DNA of 53,966 nt from Cyanobacteria bacterium GSL.Bin1 (GTDB lineage Bacteria > Cyanobacteriota > Cyanobacteriia > Cyanobacteriales > Rubidibacteraceae), in assembly GCA_009909085.1 (NCBI GenBank), contig JAAANX010000172.1, forward strand, positions 1 to 53,966. Direction: 5' to 3'. Under the pieces are notes generated by a model, which did no database searches, was not told where the DNA came from, and worked only from the letters and a program-made list of their open reading frames with translations. A program made the translations under genes and the position numbers. Of this stretch, positions 47,096-53,966 are shown piece after piece (the stretch's first letter is position 1; each line of letters begins with the position of its first letter).

Positions 47096-48568
47096 TTACG
47101 AAAAATTTTGTTCTTCTTCTTCAGTTTCATTTTGACTATGATTGACTTCTGTTTCACTGTCTTCTGGCGGCGAAGGTTCATGGCGGTAGATGCGAATTTG
47201 AGATAAACGGGGACCATCGGCAGAAACAACTGTGAACTCTAAGTTCTCGTAAGGAAGAGTTTCGCCTTGGGTGGGTATTTTTTGAAACTGATAGAGTAAA
47301 AACCCGCCAATGGTTTGATATTCATCTGTGATTGGCAATTCTAAATCTAAGAGTTCATTGACCTCTTCCAGGTTCATTTGTGCTTGAACCAGAAACGTTT
47401 GTTCATCCAACATTTGTAAGGCAATTTCTTCTTCTCCAGAAACATTGCCTCCTAACTCACTTTCATCACCAATAATTTCATCAATTAAATCTTTCAAGGT
47501 CACTAAACCGGCTGTTCCTCCAAATTCATCAACGACCATCACCATTTCTAAGCGAGAACGGCGCATCGTGCTGAGAAGTTCTCCGAGGGGGGTAAATTCT
47601 GGGACAAAGCGTACAGGGCGTATCCATGAATTGATCGGAGTTTCAGGAGTAAGATGCCCCTTAGCCAGGGGCACTGCTAATTCTTTGAAGTCAATCATGC
47701 CAACAATGTCGTCTAAAGAGTCGCCAGTGACTGGGAAACGGGAATGTCCACTATCAACCACTTCGTTCAATAACAAAGAAAACGTGGCATCGCGGGGAAC
47801 AGAAGTAATTTTCGTTCGCGGGACCATGATTTCTTCCACGACGACTTCGCTAAATTCAAAAACGTTGTTGAGGAGTTCTCTTTCTTCCGCTTCCAGTCCA
47901 ATCGATTCACGTTCAGTTGCGATAATTAATTTCAACTCTTCGGAGGTAACACGGTTATACCAACTGTGAGGACTGTATTCTAAACCGACTAAATGTAAAA
48001 GGGTTTGCGTGGAACGATTGAGGACCCAAATGAAGGGATGGAAGAGTCGAGAAATAACGAGACTCGTGGGAGCTAATAAACGAGCAACTTGTTCAGCGTG
48101 GTGGAGGGCAATGGACTTAGGCGAGAGTTCTCCTAAAATGATTTGCAAGTAGGCAATGAGGAAAAAGGCAACCGGAATGGCGATGGAATGAGCAATGATG
48201 CCCGTCCAAGCGGGAGGAACGGGGAGTTGGGTTAACCCGGTTGCCACCACGACTGCCATGGTACTTTCGCCAATCCAGCCTAATGCCAAACTCGAAAGGG
48301 TAATTCCTAATTGTGTGGTTGATAAGAGACGATCAAGGCGTCTTTGCAAGGTTTGCACTGCTTGTGCGGCATGATCGCCGGTTTCAACTAATTGGCTGAT
48401 GCGCGATCGCCGAACCGCTACCATAGAAAATTCTGCGGCAACAAAAAACGCATTAATGGCAATTAACAAAAATACAGACAATAGTCGGAAGAGAAGATCC
48501 TGTACCGTCAGATTAGTCTCTGATGCCACTACTGCCAACAATACAGAACTCAAAGCACTGCCACACAT
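47096..48568 (-). CDS. CNNM/CorC-type membrane protein with CBS domains
   Basis: A 490-residue protein of the HlyC/CorC (CNNM) family, often linked to magnesium or cobalt efflux. Order: N-terminal DUF21/CNNM membrane domain with four helices (about 20-205), two CBS domains (about 225-350, from IMVPRTKITSV to DLIDEIIGDE), and a C-terminal CorC_HlyC domain (about 380-460). A Glu/Ser-rich tail ends it. The transported ion is not determined by the sequence. Confidence 0.9.
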   Translation of the reverse strand: MCGSALSSVLLAVVASETNLTVQDLLFRLLSVFLLIAINAFFVAAEFSMVAVRRSRISQLVETGDHAAQAVQTLQRRLDRLLSTTQLGITLSSLALGWIGESTMAVVVATGLTQLPVPPAWTGIIAHSIAIPVAFFLIAYLQIILGELSPKSIALHHAEQVARLLAPTSLVISRLFHPFIWVLNRSTQTLLHLVGLEYSPHSWYNRVTSEELKLIIATERESIGLEAEERELLNNVFEFSEVVVEEIMVPRTKITSVPRDATFSLLLNEVVDSGHSRFPVTGDSLDDIVGMIDFKELAVPLAKGHLTPETPINSWIRPVRFVPEFTPLGELLSTMRRSRLEMVMVVDEFGGTAGLVTLKDLIDEIIGDESELGGNVSGEEEIALQMLDEQTFLVQAQMNLEEVNELLDLELPITDEYQTIGGFLLYQFQKIPTQGETLPYENLEFTVVSADGPRLSQIRIYRHEPSPPEDSETEVNHSQNETEEEEQNFS

Positions 48569-48625
48569 GAAGTTGAAATTAGGGGAGAACGGCTTTCCTC
48601 AATTCTACGCTGCTTGGGAAGGCAT

Positions 48626-48955
48626 CTAAGGAGACTCAATAAAACTATCATTATTGGCGGCATTTGAGGTAGCTTTTTGTCCATTTAAGGGAATTGCTTT
48701 CTCTTGATCCTGGTTCATCGCTACATTCACCTTTTCTATGATCTCGGCTTCGGAAACAATTATGGTTTGTTTTTCTGAAGACTGATTATTTTGCTCAGCT
48801 AATTGTTTTTGACCAGGTTTTACATCTGGCTGCGACACTTGTTTGAGTGCTTCATAGCCTAGGGTATATCCCACCAAAAGGCTAAGGAAACCACTACTAA
48901 TGGTCACCACAACAAAGAGTAAAATAAAGGCAAAAGTAGAATTAAATTTGATCAT
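48626..48955 (-). CDS. single-helix membrane protein, unknown
   Basis: A 109-residue protein with one N-terminal helix (about 5-35: AFILLFVVVTISSGFLSLLVG) and a polar, Gln/Ser/Asn-rich tail without a recognisable domain. The frame opens at TTG 48985; ATG 48955 is preferred because it starts nearer the helix. Weak ribosome-binding site. The function is unknown; it is the first gene upstream of the CNNM gene on this strand. Confidence 0.55.
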   Translation of the reverse strand: MIKFNSTFAFILLFVVVTISSGFLSLLVGYTLGYEALKQVSQPDVKPGQKQLAEQNNQSSEKQTIIVSEAEIIEKVNVAMNQDQEKAIPLNGQKATSNAANNDSFIESP

Positions 48956-49017
48956 TAGAAAAAGTTGCGTTGAGAATGACCGCAAATGTTAAATTATAAT
49001 TGAAAATACTATTTTGA

Positions 49018-49090
49018 CCAGGGTTGGCCGAGCGGTTGAGGCAGCGAACTCATAATTCGCCTTAGGCAGGTTCAACTCCTGCACCCTGGA
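49018..49090 (+). tRNA. tRNA-Met (CAU)
   Basis: A complete cloverleaf of 73 nt: acceptor stem CCAGGGT with ACCCTGG and discriminator A; D arm GCC-GAGCGGTTGA-GGC; anticodon stem GCGAA/TTCGC with loop CTCATAA (anticodon CAT); T arm GCAGG-TTCAACT-CCTGC. The 3' CCA is not encoded. The anticodon could also belong to tRNA-Ile2 or initiator tRNA. A 3-bp D stem and C1-G72 pair leave this open, since initiator tRNAs have a mismatched 1-72 pair. Elongator Met is the most likely. Confidence 0.9.
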
Positions 49091-49121
49091 TTCTTTCTTA
49101 CGGCTAAGGACTCACCTAGCG

Positions 49122-49550
49122 CTACTCCTCGAAATCCCTAAGAGAACGGAGCGAGGCAGTATAGGGGTTTTTTAAATCCCTGGTCCGGATGGGTTGTTGT
49201 CCCACCTGCTGTTGGAGATAGTCTTCATAAATTGTATGTAGTAAACGGGCATCCCGTGCAATTTCATTTTCAGGGAAAGCAGACAGCCCCTGTGTGTTAA
49301 CACTGCCAACACCAAAAATTAATTGCAGTTGTTCTCCCACCGAGCGATTCGTGAAGAAATTTCCTGACTCATAGGTAATTGCTTCTTGAAATAAATCTTG
49401 AACATTGTTATAAGTAATCACGCTCGGGTCATTGGATTGATGAGATTCTGTCTCGGTTGGATTTGGATTAGCAAGAACACTTGACCCAAAACTACTCAAG
49501 ATCAAGGTAAGGGTTGTTGCTAAGATCAGTCGGGATTGAGATATCATCAT
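49122..49550 (-). CDS. small exported protein, unknown
   Basis: A 142-residue protein with a signal peptide (hydrophobic 8-24, cleavage probably after VLAN or SVLA). The mature part has no cysteine and contains YESGNFFTNRSVGEQL and a final DLKNPYTASLRSL. I recognise no domain. It lies just downstream of tRNA-Met, oriented convergently to it. Probably periplasmic or secreted. Confidence 0.7.
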   Translation of the reverse strand: MMISQSRLILATTLTLILSSFGSSVLANPNPTETESHQSNDPSVITYNNVQDLFQEAITYESGNFFTNRSVGEQLQLIFGVGSVNTQGLSAFPENEIARDARLLHTIYEDYLQQQVGQQPIRTRDLKNPYTASLRSLRDFEE

Positions 49551-49893
49551 GATTGAGCTACCATACTAATTTTTGGCTTAATTCTAGCAGATTAGGGGCC
49601 ACAAGAATTCAGGTTAAACACTGAATATTAGTAACGGGCTTATTGATAAATTGGAGATTTTGCTCACTTTCACCAAATCTTATTTCTTAAGTGAAATTAT
49701 GATCGTTACTTGTTTCTGAAAATCAGGATCAGGAATTAATCTTGAGATTACTTAGGATTAAACTTTTCTTAACAAAATGAATAGAAACTTATGTTAAGTT
49801 ATCTCTAGCTGATAAGAGAAAATTAGTCAATAATAATTAGAGAAAATACGAACCATAGCACATATTCCTCTAGCCAAAAAGAGAGTCGTTGAG
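49551..49893. other. divergent promoter region, no gene
   Basis: About 340 bp between two divergent genes. It is AT-rich and contains no ORF or RNA I recognise. It should hold both promoters. Confidence 0.5.
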
Positions 49894-50460
49894 ATGGCTT
49901 TAACTACAGAATTCCCCAGTGTTCCCAAACAATTGACGCGTCTTCCCTTTAGTCGCAATGATCATCTGCCCTCGCGCCAAGATTTACTGTGGTCGTTAGA
50001 GTGGGGAATTGTCCGGACTTTGACCTGGAATGAAGAAGGAGTGAGTATTACCCTTGGCTATTGGGGAGCTGGCGATGTGGTGGGTCAACCCCTTTCCGGT
50101 GCTTATCCTTACCAAATTGAATGTTTAACCAGTGTCGAAGCAACCTCAGTCCCTGTGGATCAATGGCATCATTTTATTGACGGTATTATTAGACACTCCC
50201 AAGCGACTGAGGAATTATTTAGTATCGTCCGTAGTGAGCGTGTCTATAACCGCTTGGATCAACTCCTCATTTGGTTAGGAAATAAATTTGGTCGTAGCGT
50301 TGCCCAAGGGATTTTAATTGATCTACGTTTAACCCATCAGAATATTGCCGAATTAATTGGCACCACTCGAGTCACTGTAACTAAGTTATTGAAAGAACTT
50401 GAAGCAGAAGGCAAAATCCTCCGTCAGCAGCGACACTATATCATCCTTTGTCGGGGATAA
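49894..50460 (+). CDS. short Crp/Fnr-family transcription regulator
   Basis: A 188-residue Crp-family protein. The cNMP-like fold (about 20-115) is present but shortened at its start, with no phosphate-binding cassette of the cAMP type (the RxS arginine-serine pair is not visible). The C-terminal helix-turn-helix (about 145-180: THQNIAELIGTTRVTVTKLLKELE) is intact. It resembles NtcA-related regulators in cyanobacteria but is too short to be NtcA. The ligand is unknown. Two genes follow on the same strand and may be co-regulated. Confidence 0.82.
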   Translation: MALTTEFPSVPKQLTRLPFSRNDHLPSRQDLLWSLEWGIVRTLTWNEEGVSITLGYWGAGDVVGQPLSGAYPYQIECLTSVEATSVPVDQWHHFIDGIIRHSQATEELFSIVRSERVYNRLDQLLIWLGNKFGRSVAQGILIDLRLTHQNIAELIGTTRVTVTKLLKELEAEGKILRQQRHYIILCRG

Positions 50461-50487
50461 TAGAAGAAAGCTGAACTGGAAAAACCA

Positions 50488-51093
50488 ATGATGGGTGGAT
50501 GGCGCGATCGCGTAGAAAAATTAAGAGGTCGGACTCGTTTTGTTGTCTTAAGAATAATGTTGCATCTCTCCGGGGAAGAAGCCCCACCGCAGTTAGGGGT
50601 CTTTAACCGAGTCGCTCAAAGCGCAATTGAGGCGGAAGGAGATTTAGAGGTCATGGGAGAGGGCTTAGTCGAAATTTGCGAATCCCTTTTGAGAATTCCT
50701 AGTAGTTGGCAAGCCGTTGCAAATGAAGGAGATGTTTTTTGGGATGAAGGTGAAGCGGGAGATTACGTCAATGAGCTGTTTACTGACTCTGCTCAGCGCT
50801 ATCTTAGTGATGTGATTGCTGATGACAATGTAAACGCAGATGATACTCTATCCCTACCCATCAGCCGTAATGTCGTTTTGATGCTCACTGTTGCTTACAC
50901 TGGAGAAATGGCATCTTTAGAAACCGACTTATCCAATTTTGAAGCCCTTCAAGACGCACTAAAAGATTTAATTCATCTGCATTATCAAAATCGTTTTCGA
51001 GCGATTCAAATTCATTTCTCACCGGCTCATTTTGGTGATGAGCTGACCAATGACCAAGTGATTGAAAATTTTCCCGAGTTAATTCCTTTATAA
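50488..51093 (+). CDS. DUF1517-like protein without membrane segment
   Basis: A 201-residue acidic, soluble protein. The second half (NVVLMLTVAYTGEMASLETDL, then LHYQNRFRAIQIHFSPAHFGDELT) matches the C-terminal region of DUF1517 proteins, which usually carry an N-terminal transmembrane part that is missing here. It follows the Crp-like gene by 27 bp and precedes the lipoprotein gene by 4 bp. The function is unknown. Confidence 0.7.
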   Translation: MMGGWRDRVEKLRGRTRFVVLRIMLHLSGEEAPPQLGVFNRVAQSAIEAEGDLEVMGEGLVEICESLLRIPSSWQAVANEGDVFWDEGEAGDYVNELFTDSAQRYLSDVIADDNVNADDTLSLPISRNVVLMLTVAYTGEMASLETDLSNFEALQDALKDLIHLHYQNRFRAIQIHFSPAHFGDELTNDQVIENFPELIPL

Positions 51094-51097
51094 ATTT

Positions 51098-51982
51098 ATG
51101 ATGATCAACCCTTTATTGCGACGGAGTCTCATTGGCATCATGGTAGTGTCCCTTTCTTGGACCACTGTTGCTTGTGGTGGTAACGATCGCGCTCAACAAC
51201 AATTTCAACAACCGACTCAGCAAACCAGCCCAAATACGCAACGCACTCTTCCCGATGGGAAATATGAACTGCAACAAGCAAGCTACGACGATGTCAGTGG
51301 TGACTACCGCCTCTTCCTCTTTAATGCCAATCCTCCGGTTTTAGAAAAAGACAACATCAAAATGGCACGATTGACGCCAGAAGAAGTGGAAAACGGACAA
51401 AAAAGTTATCTCCTGGTAGAAAATAGCGAGTACTCCCTTCACTTAGCAGAAGACTTCCGCATTGAATATATTCACGGCGTTGCTGAAACCCGTACTGATC
51501 CCAATACAGGGCAACAAGAAAGAGTGATTGTTCGCCGGGAATCCAACTTTTGGACACCATTTGCTGGGGCACTTGCTGGTCAAGCCATTGGGAGTATGCT
51601 GTTTACCCCGCAATATTACGTTCCTCCGGCTTATCAACCGGGAAGGAGTGTCCTAACGGGTTATGGCGGTTATGGCTCAACTTATTCTCAAGCCGTTGAT
51701 CGTTACCAAGACCGCTATCAATCTCAACCGCCCTCGGTACAGAATAAACGGGCAAATGTGAGAACAACTGGCGGTATCAATCGTTCCACAAACAGAAATA
51801 CCAATCCCCGCAGCAGCACCAGCACATCTGGTCGAAGCACGGGTTCTGGCGTGGGCAGTAGCACCCTCCAAAACAATGGCACTCGGGGGTCTTCTACCAC
51901 TCGTACTCGCAAATCAAGCGGGAGTCGCTTTGGGACAGGGAGTCGTTCTCGCAGTCGTTCGACTGGGCGCAGAAGACGCTAG
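51098..51982 (+). CDS. predicted lipoprotein with low-complexity Ser/Arg tail
   Basis: A 294-residue protein with a lipoprotein signal peptide ending in the lipobox SWTTVACGG (acylated Cys). The middle part is soluble. After about residue 165 the chain becomes Gly/Tyr-rich and then Ser/Arg/Thr/Gly-rich (NRNTNPRSSTSTSGRS and similar), probably disordered. It starts four bases after the DUF1517-like stop. No enzymatic motif is seen. Confidence 0.75.
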   Translation: MMINPLLRRSLIGIMVVSLSWTTVACGGNDRAQQQFQQPTQQTSPNTQRTLPDGKYELQQASYDDVSGDYRLFLFNANPPVLEKDNIKMARLTPEEVENGQKSYLLVENSEYSLHLAEDFRIEYIHGVAETRTDPNTGQQERVIVRRESNFWTPFAGALAGQAIGSMLFTPQYYVPPAYQPGRSVLTGYGGYGSTYSQAVDRYQDRYQSQPPSVQNKRANVRTTGGINRSTNRNTNPRSSTSTSGRSTGSGVGSSTLQNNGTRGSSTTRTRKSSGSRFGTGSRSRSRSTGRRRR

Positions 51983-52089
51983 ATCGGATACAAATTTTTG
52001 CTGAGGGTAACTGAGGTAACCAAAGTCATCGGACCCCTATCTAATTGCTTTTGCCAAGTTCTGAATCCTGTCATAGACGAAGAGTCTTA

Positions 52090-52341
52090 CTATTTTTTAG
52101 GGGAGGACTCTTCATTACCTAATTTCTCTAAACGACGAGAGACTTCATCATCTGAACCCATGCTATCGATTTTCTCCTCTAGAGTTTCAGTAGAAGTTTT
52201 AGAGAGTTTGGAAATGGCTTGCAATTCGTCTTTTCGTTCATTCACTGCTTTTTTAGTCGCTTCAAACTGAGATTTAGCTAAGTCAATATTGTAATCGTTA
52301 TTGGCTTCTACTACTTGCTCTAGGATTTGATTTATAGTCAT
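52090..52341 (-). CDS. small coiled-coil protein, unknown
   Basis: An 83-residue protein, mostly one Lys/Glu-rich helix (about 10-75: DLAKSQFEATKKAVNERKDEL). No membrane segment or signal. It precedes nothing on the same strand within 100 bp; the 52424 gene lies upstream. A family is not recognised. Confidence 0.55.
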   Translation of the reverse strand: MTINQILEQVVEANNDYNIDLAKSQFEATKKAVNERKDELQAISKLSKTSTETLEEKIDSMGSDDEVSRRLEKLGNEESSPKK

Positions 52342-52423
52342 TCCAATTGATTTCCGTACAGCAGAGTTAAAGGCATGTTCTGTATTTGCCCCTCATTGAT
52401 TGTATGGTTCTTACTTGGAATCA

Positions 52424-52915
52424 CTATAAATTATGAATCACTTGCAGATTCGCCCATTCACTTTTGTAGATTTCGAGCTTTTCTTTTTGCCACATCAATT
52501 CTTCTTTCGCTACATTGACGTGCTTCTCAGTGCTTTCAACCGCTTCTTTGAGCCGCGGTAAAATTTTCTCCAAGTTGATTGCTTGGATCAGAGTTAAGCG
52601 CGCAGCTTCTGTATTGCCCTGAGCTTTCAAAATTTTTGCTTTGGTTTCTAAGTCTTTAACTTCTTGAACTTTAGCACTATATCTTTCTTCTACTTGCTGA
52701 TAATTATTGACTTGTACTGCGACAGCTTGAGTCAAGTTGTCCACTGAGTTTTGCATTTCCCTTATTATCTCTTTCATATGAGTTGGATCTGGATCAATCG
52801 GCTCTTTCTCCTGTTCTGATGCTTCAGAAATTCCCCATAGCCAATTCCAACTGACAATAATCAGTCTGCCTGCTGTTTCGCCAAAAAAACCATAGATAAA
52901 CTTTTTCATGCTCAT
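52424..52915 (-). CDS. coiled-coil protein, resembles part of PspA/IM30
   Basis: A 163-residue protein. A short hydrophobic N-terminus (about 5-28) is followed by a long Gln/Glu/Lys-rich coiled coil (about 45-160). The segment ARLTLIQAINLEKILPRLKEAV has the look of PspA/IM30 helices that bind membranes, but it is shorter than PspA (~220). It is divergent from the substrate-binding gene at 53071. The function is uncertain. Confidence 0.5.
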   Translation of the reverse strand: MSMKKFIYGFFGETAGRLIIVSWNWLWGISEASEQEKEPIDPDPTHMKEIIREMQNSVDNLTQAVAVQVNNYQQVEERYSAKVQEVKDLETKAKILKAQGNTEAARLTLIQAINLEKILPRLKEAVESTEKHVNVAKEELMWQKEKLEIYKSEWANLQVIHNL

Positions 52916-53070
52916 TACTTTCTAGTTTGACTATTGATCTTCAATAATAATAATTAAGCAGTATTTCTTTGTAGTGTATCGAATTTTTGAAAATGAGACA
53001 GAACGGTCTGGTTCGCCATATCAAATTGATGATGGCAAAATAACAAGGGAGTGTTATTCCAAAGTTGATT

Positions 53071-53805
53071 ATGGCTTCTAAAAAAGGACCTCCTCCTGTC
53101 GTGTACGTCGTTTTAGGTATTATTGTGATTGTTGGCGGTTATCAGCTTCTCCCAACAATAATTGATATTTTCCAAGATGATAATCAGGAACTGACGGAGC
53201 TTTTCAGCGATGGTGACAAAGAATTAGTTGAACCAAGCGTAAAGAATCCAGCCTTTGTCCAAAGTAAACAACGAGGGCTGCAAGCGATGGGGGCAGAAAA
53301 TTACTCCCAAGCTGTTCAACATTTTGAAGCAGCATTACAAGAAAAACGAAATTCTCCTGAAACTCTCATTTATTTGAATAATGCTCGCATTGGAGAAGAA
53401 AAAGCCTTTGAAGTTGCTGTTACTGTTCCCCTAGGTACTGATACACAGCTCTTTGCTTTAGAACTGTTGCGAGGTTATGCCCAAGCCCAACAAGAAATTA
53501 ATCAAGCAGGAGGAGTCAATAGGACACCCATTAAACTAACCTTGGTTGATGAAGATGATGATCCTGAAATTGCCCAAAAAGTGGCAACAGAACTGGCACA
53601 ACGAAACTATATCCTTGCTGTTACTGGACATTGGAGTAGTAGCACTACGCTTGCGGTTGCTCCCATTTACGACAACAATGAACTTGTCTTAGTCAATCCA
53701 GTCAGTACCAGTACAGAAATTTCTGGGATTAGCAACTATGTTTTCCGAACGATTCCCAGTAATTTTATCGTTGGCGCAACTATGGCTAATTATGCCCTTC
53801 AATGA
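53071..53805 (+). pseudogene. ABC-type substrate-binding protein, truncated by insertion
   Basis: An N-terminal membrane helix (about 6-28), then a TPR-like stretch (about 70-110: GLQAMGAENYSQAVQHFEAALQ) and the start of a type I periplasmic-binding domain (about 120-244: VTVPLGTDTQ, INQAGGVNRTPIKL, VTGHWSSSTTLAVAPIYDN). Such proteins normally run well past 400 residues. Here the frame ends after NYALQ, right where a palindromic non-coding segment begins, so the C-terminal lobe is missing. ATG 53071 is preferred over TTG 53065. Confidence 0.78.
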
Positions 53806-53966
53806 CCCCCACCTACTTCGTGAGGTGGGGGATTGGGGAGAGATCACCTCCCCGTAGCTGCGAATAGAGCCATGAGCGGTTAGCGAGTAAACACTTCCAG
53901 ATGTTTCTCTAGTTTGGATTAGATGTAAGAGGGCGGAATCTCGCCCAACTGGGTTAGTCCAGGACA
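53806..53966. mobile_element. end of a transposable element (IS200/IS605-like), partial
   Basis: Two hairpins stand side by side: CCCCCACCT with AGGTGGGGG (53806-53831) and GGGGAG with CTCCCC (53835-53853). They directly abut the broken reading frame. Such subterminal palindromes are usual at the ends of IS200/IS605-type elements that carry tnpB. No transposase ORF is visible in the 113 bp left before the window edge, so the family and orientation are inferred. Confidence 0.5.

Noticed and set aside
47445-47969. 174-codon plus-strand frame
   Set aside because: It lies fully antisense inside the CNNM/CorC gene, whose domains are unmistakable, and its Ser/Thr-rich translation shows no family resemblance.
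46578-49550. the two exported proteins as paralogues
   Set aside because: Only a short YESG segment is shared; the rest does not align.

Overview
The window is chromosomal DNA from a cyanobacterium. The evidence is psbI, btpA, a PAM68 homologue, a cyanobacterial VKOR-thioredoxin fusion, DUF1815, the myxoxanthophyll pair cruF/cruG, a FurC/PerR-like regulator, and very frequent HIP1 octamers (GCGATCGC), several in overlapping double form. The genus cannot be fixed from this stretch. No rRNA operon, CRISPR array or complete transposase was seen.

Layout. 0-9 kb: a possible partial gene at the left edge, metH, a DnaJ-domain protein, a carotenoid (apocarotenal) oxygenase, and two tandem MFS transporters divergent from it. 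9-13.4 kb: Hsp33 (hslO), a small conserved-looking protein, a btpA/VKOR-Trx pair on the minus strand, an unlisted 35-codon membrane microprotein and a DUF1815 gene. 13.6-18.4 kb: acpP-fabF, transketolase and gatD. 18.4-22.7 kb: a polyamine pair (PLP decarboxylase and agmatinase-type ureohydrolase) and a Ser/Thr kinase with a duplicated helical tail. 23-30 kb: trmL, a LysM/M23 peptidase, RNase HI, cruG and cruF, a 47-codon small ORF and a GNAT gene that overlaps ruvX. 30-36 kb: rpsO and pam68, a DAHP synthase, hsp20 with a possible RNA thermometer, purN, a YciI-like gene, the SRP RNA, tadA-grxC and rpsD. 36-42 kb: an AT-rich two-gene cassette (HEPN plus DUF262) between intact mfd and a decayed second copy of the mfd 3' end. 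42-54 kb: psbI, furC/perR, a Ski2-like helicase, a CNNM/CorC protein, tRNA-Met(CAU), several small secreted or coiled-coil proteins, a short Crp-family regulator, and a substrate-binding protein gene cut off by what looks like the end of a transposable element.

The most interesting feature is at 35.99-38.6 kb. Two overlapping, AT-rich genes encode a DUF262 protein (a family that includes GmrS-type and BrxU-type nucleases) and a HEPN protein with an R-x4-H motif. They sit directly behind mfd, and the last ~295 bp of mfd reappears on their far side as a fragment with three single-base indels. This is the footprint expected if a cargo module entered at the mfd 3' end and supplied a new gene terminus. 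It makes the pair a good candidate for a mobile defence or toxin-antitoxin system.

Most of the remaining window is ordinary housekeeping and photosynthesis content. Starts were moved from the longest possible ORF where ribosome-binding sites or family length argued for it, and this is stated in each entry.
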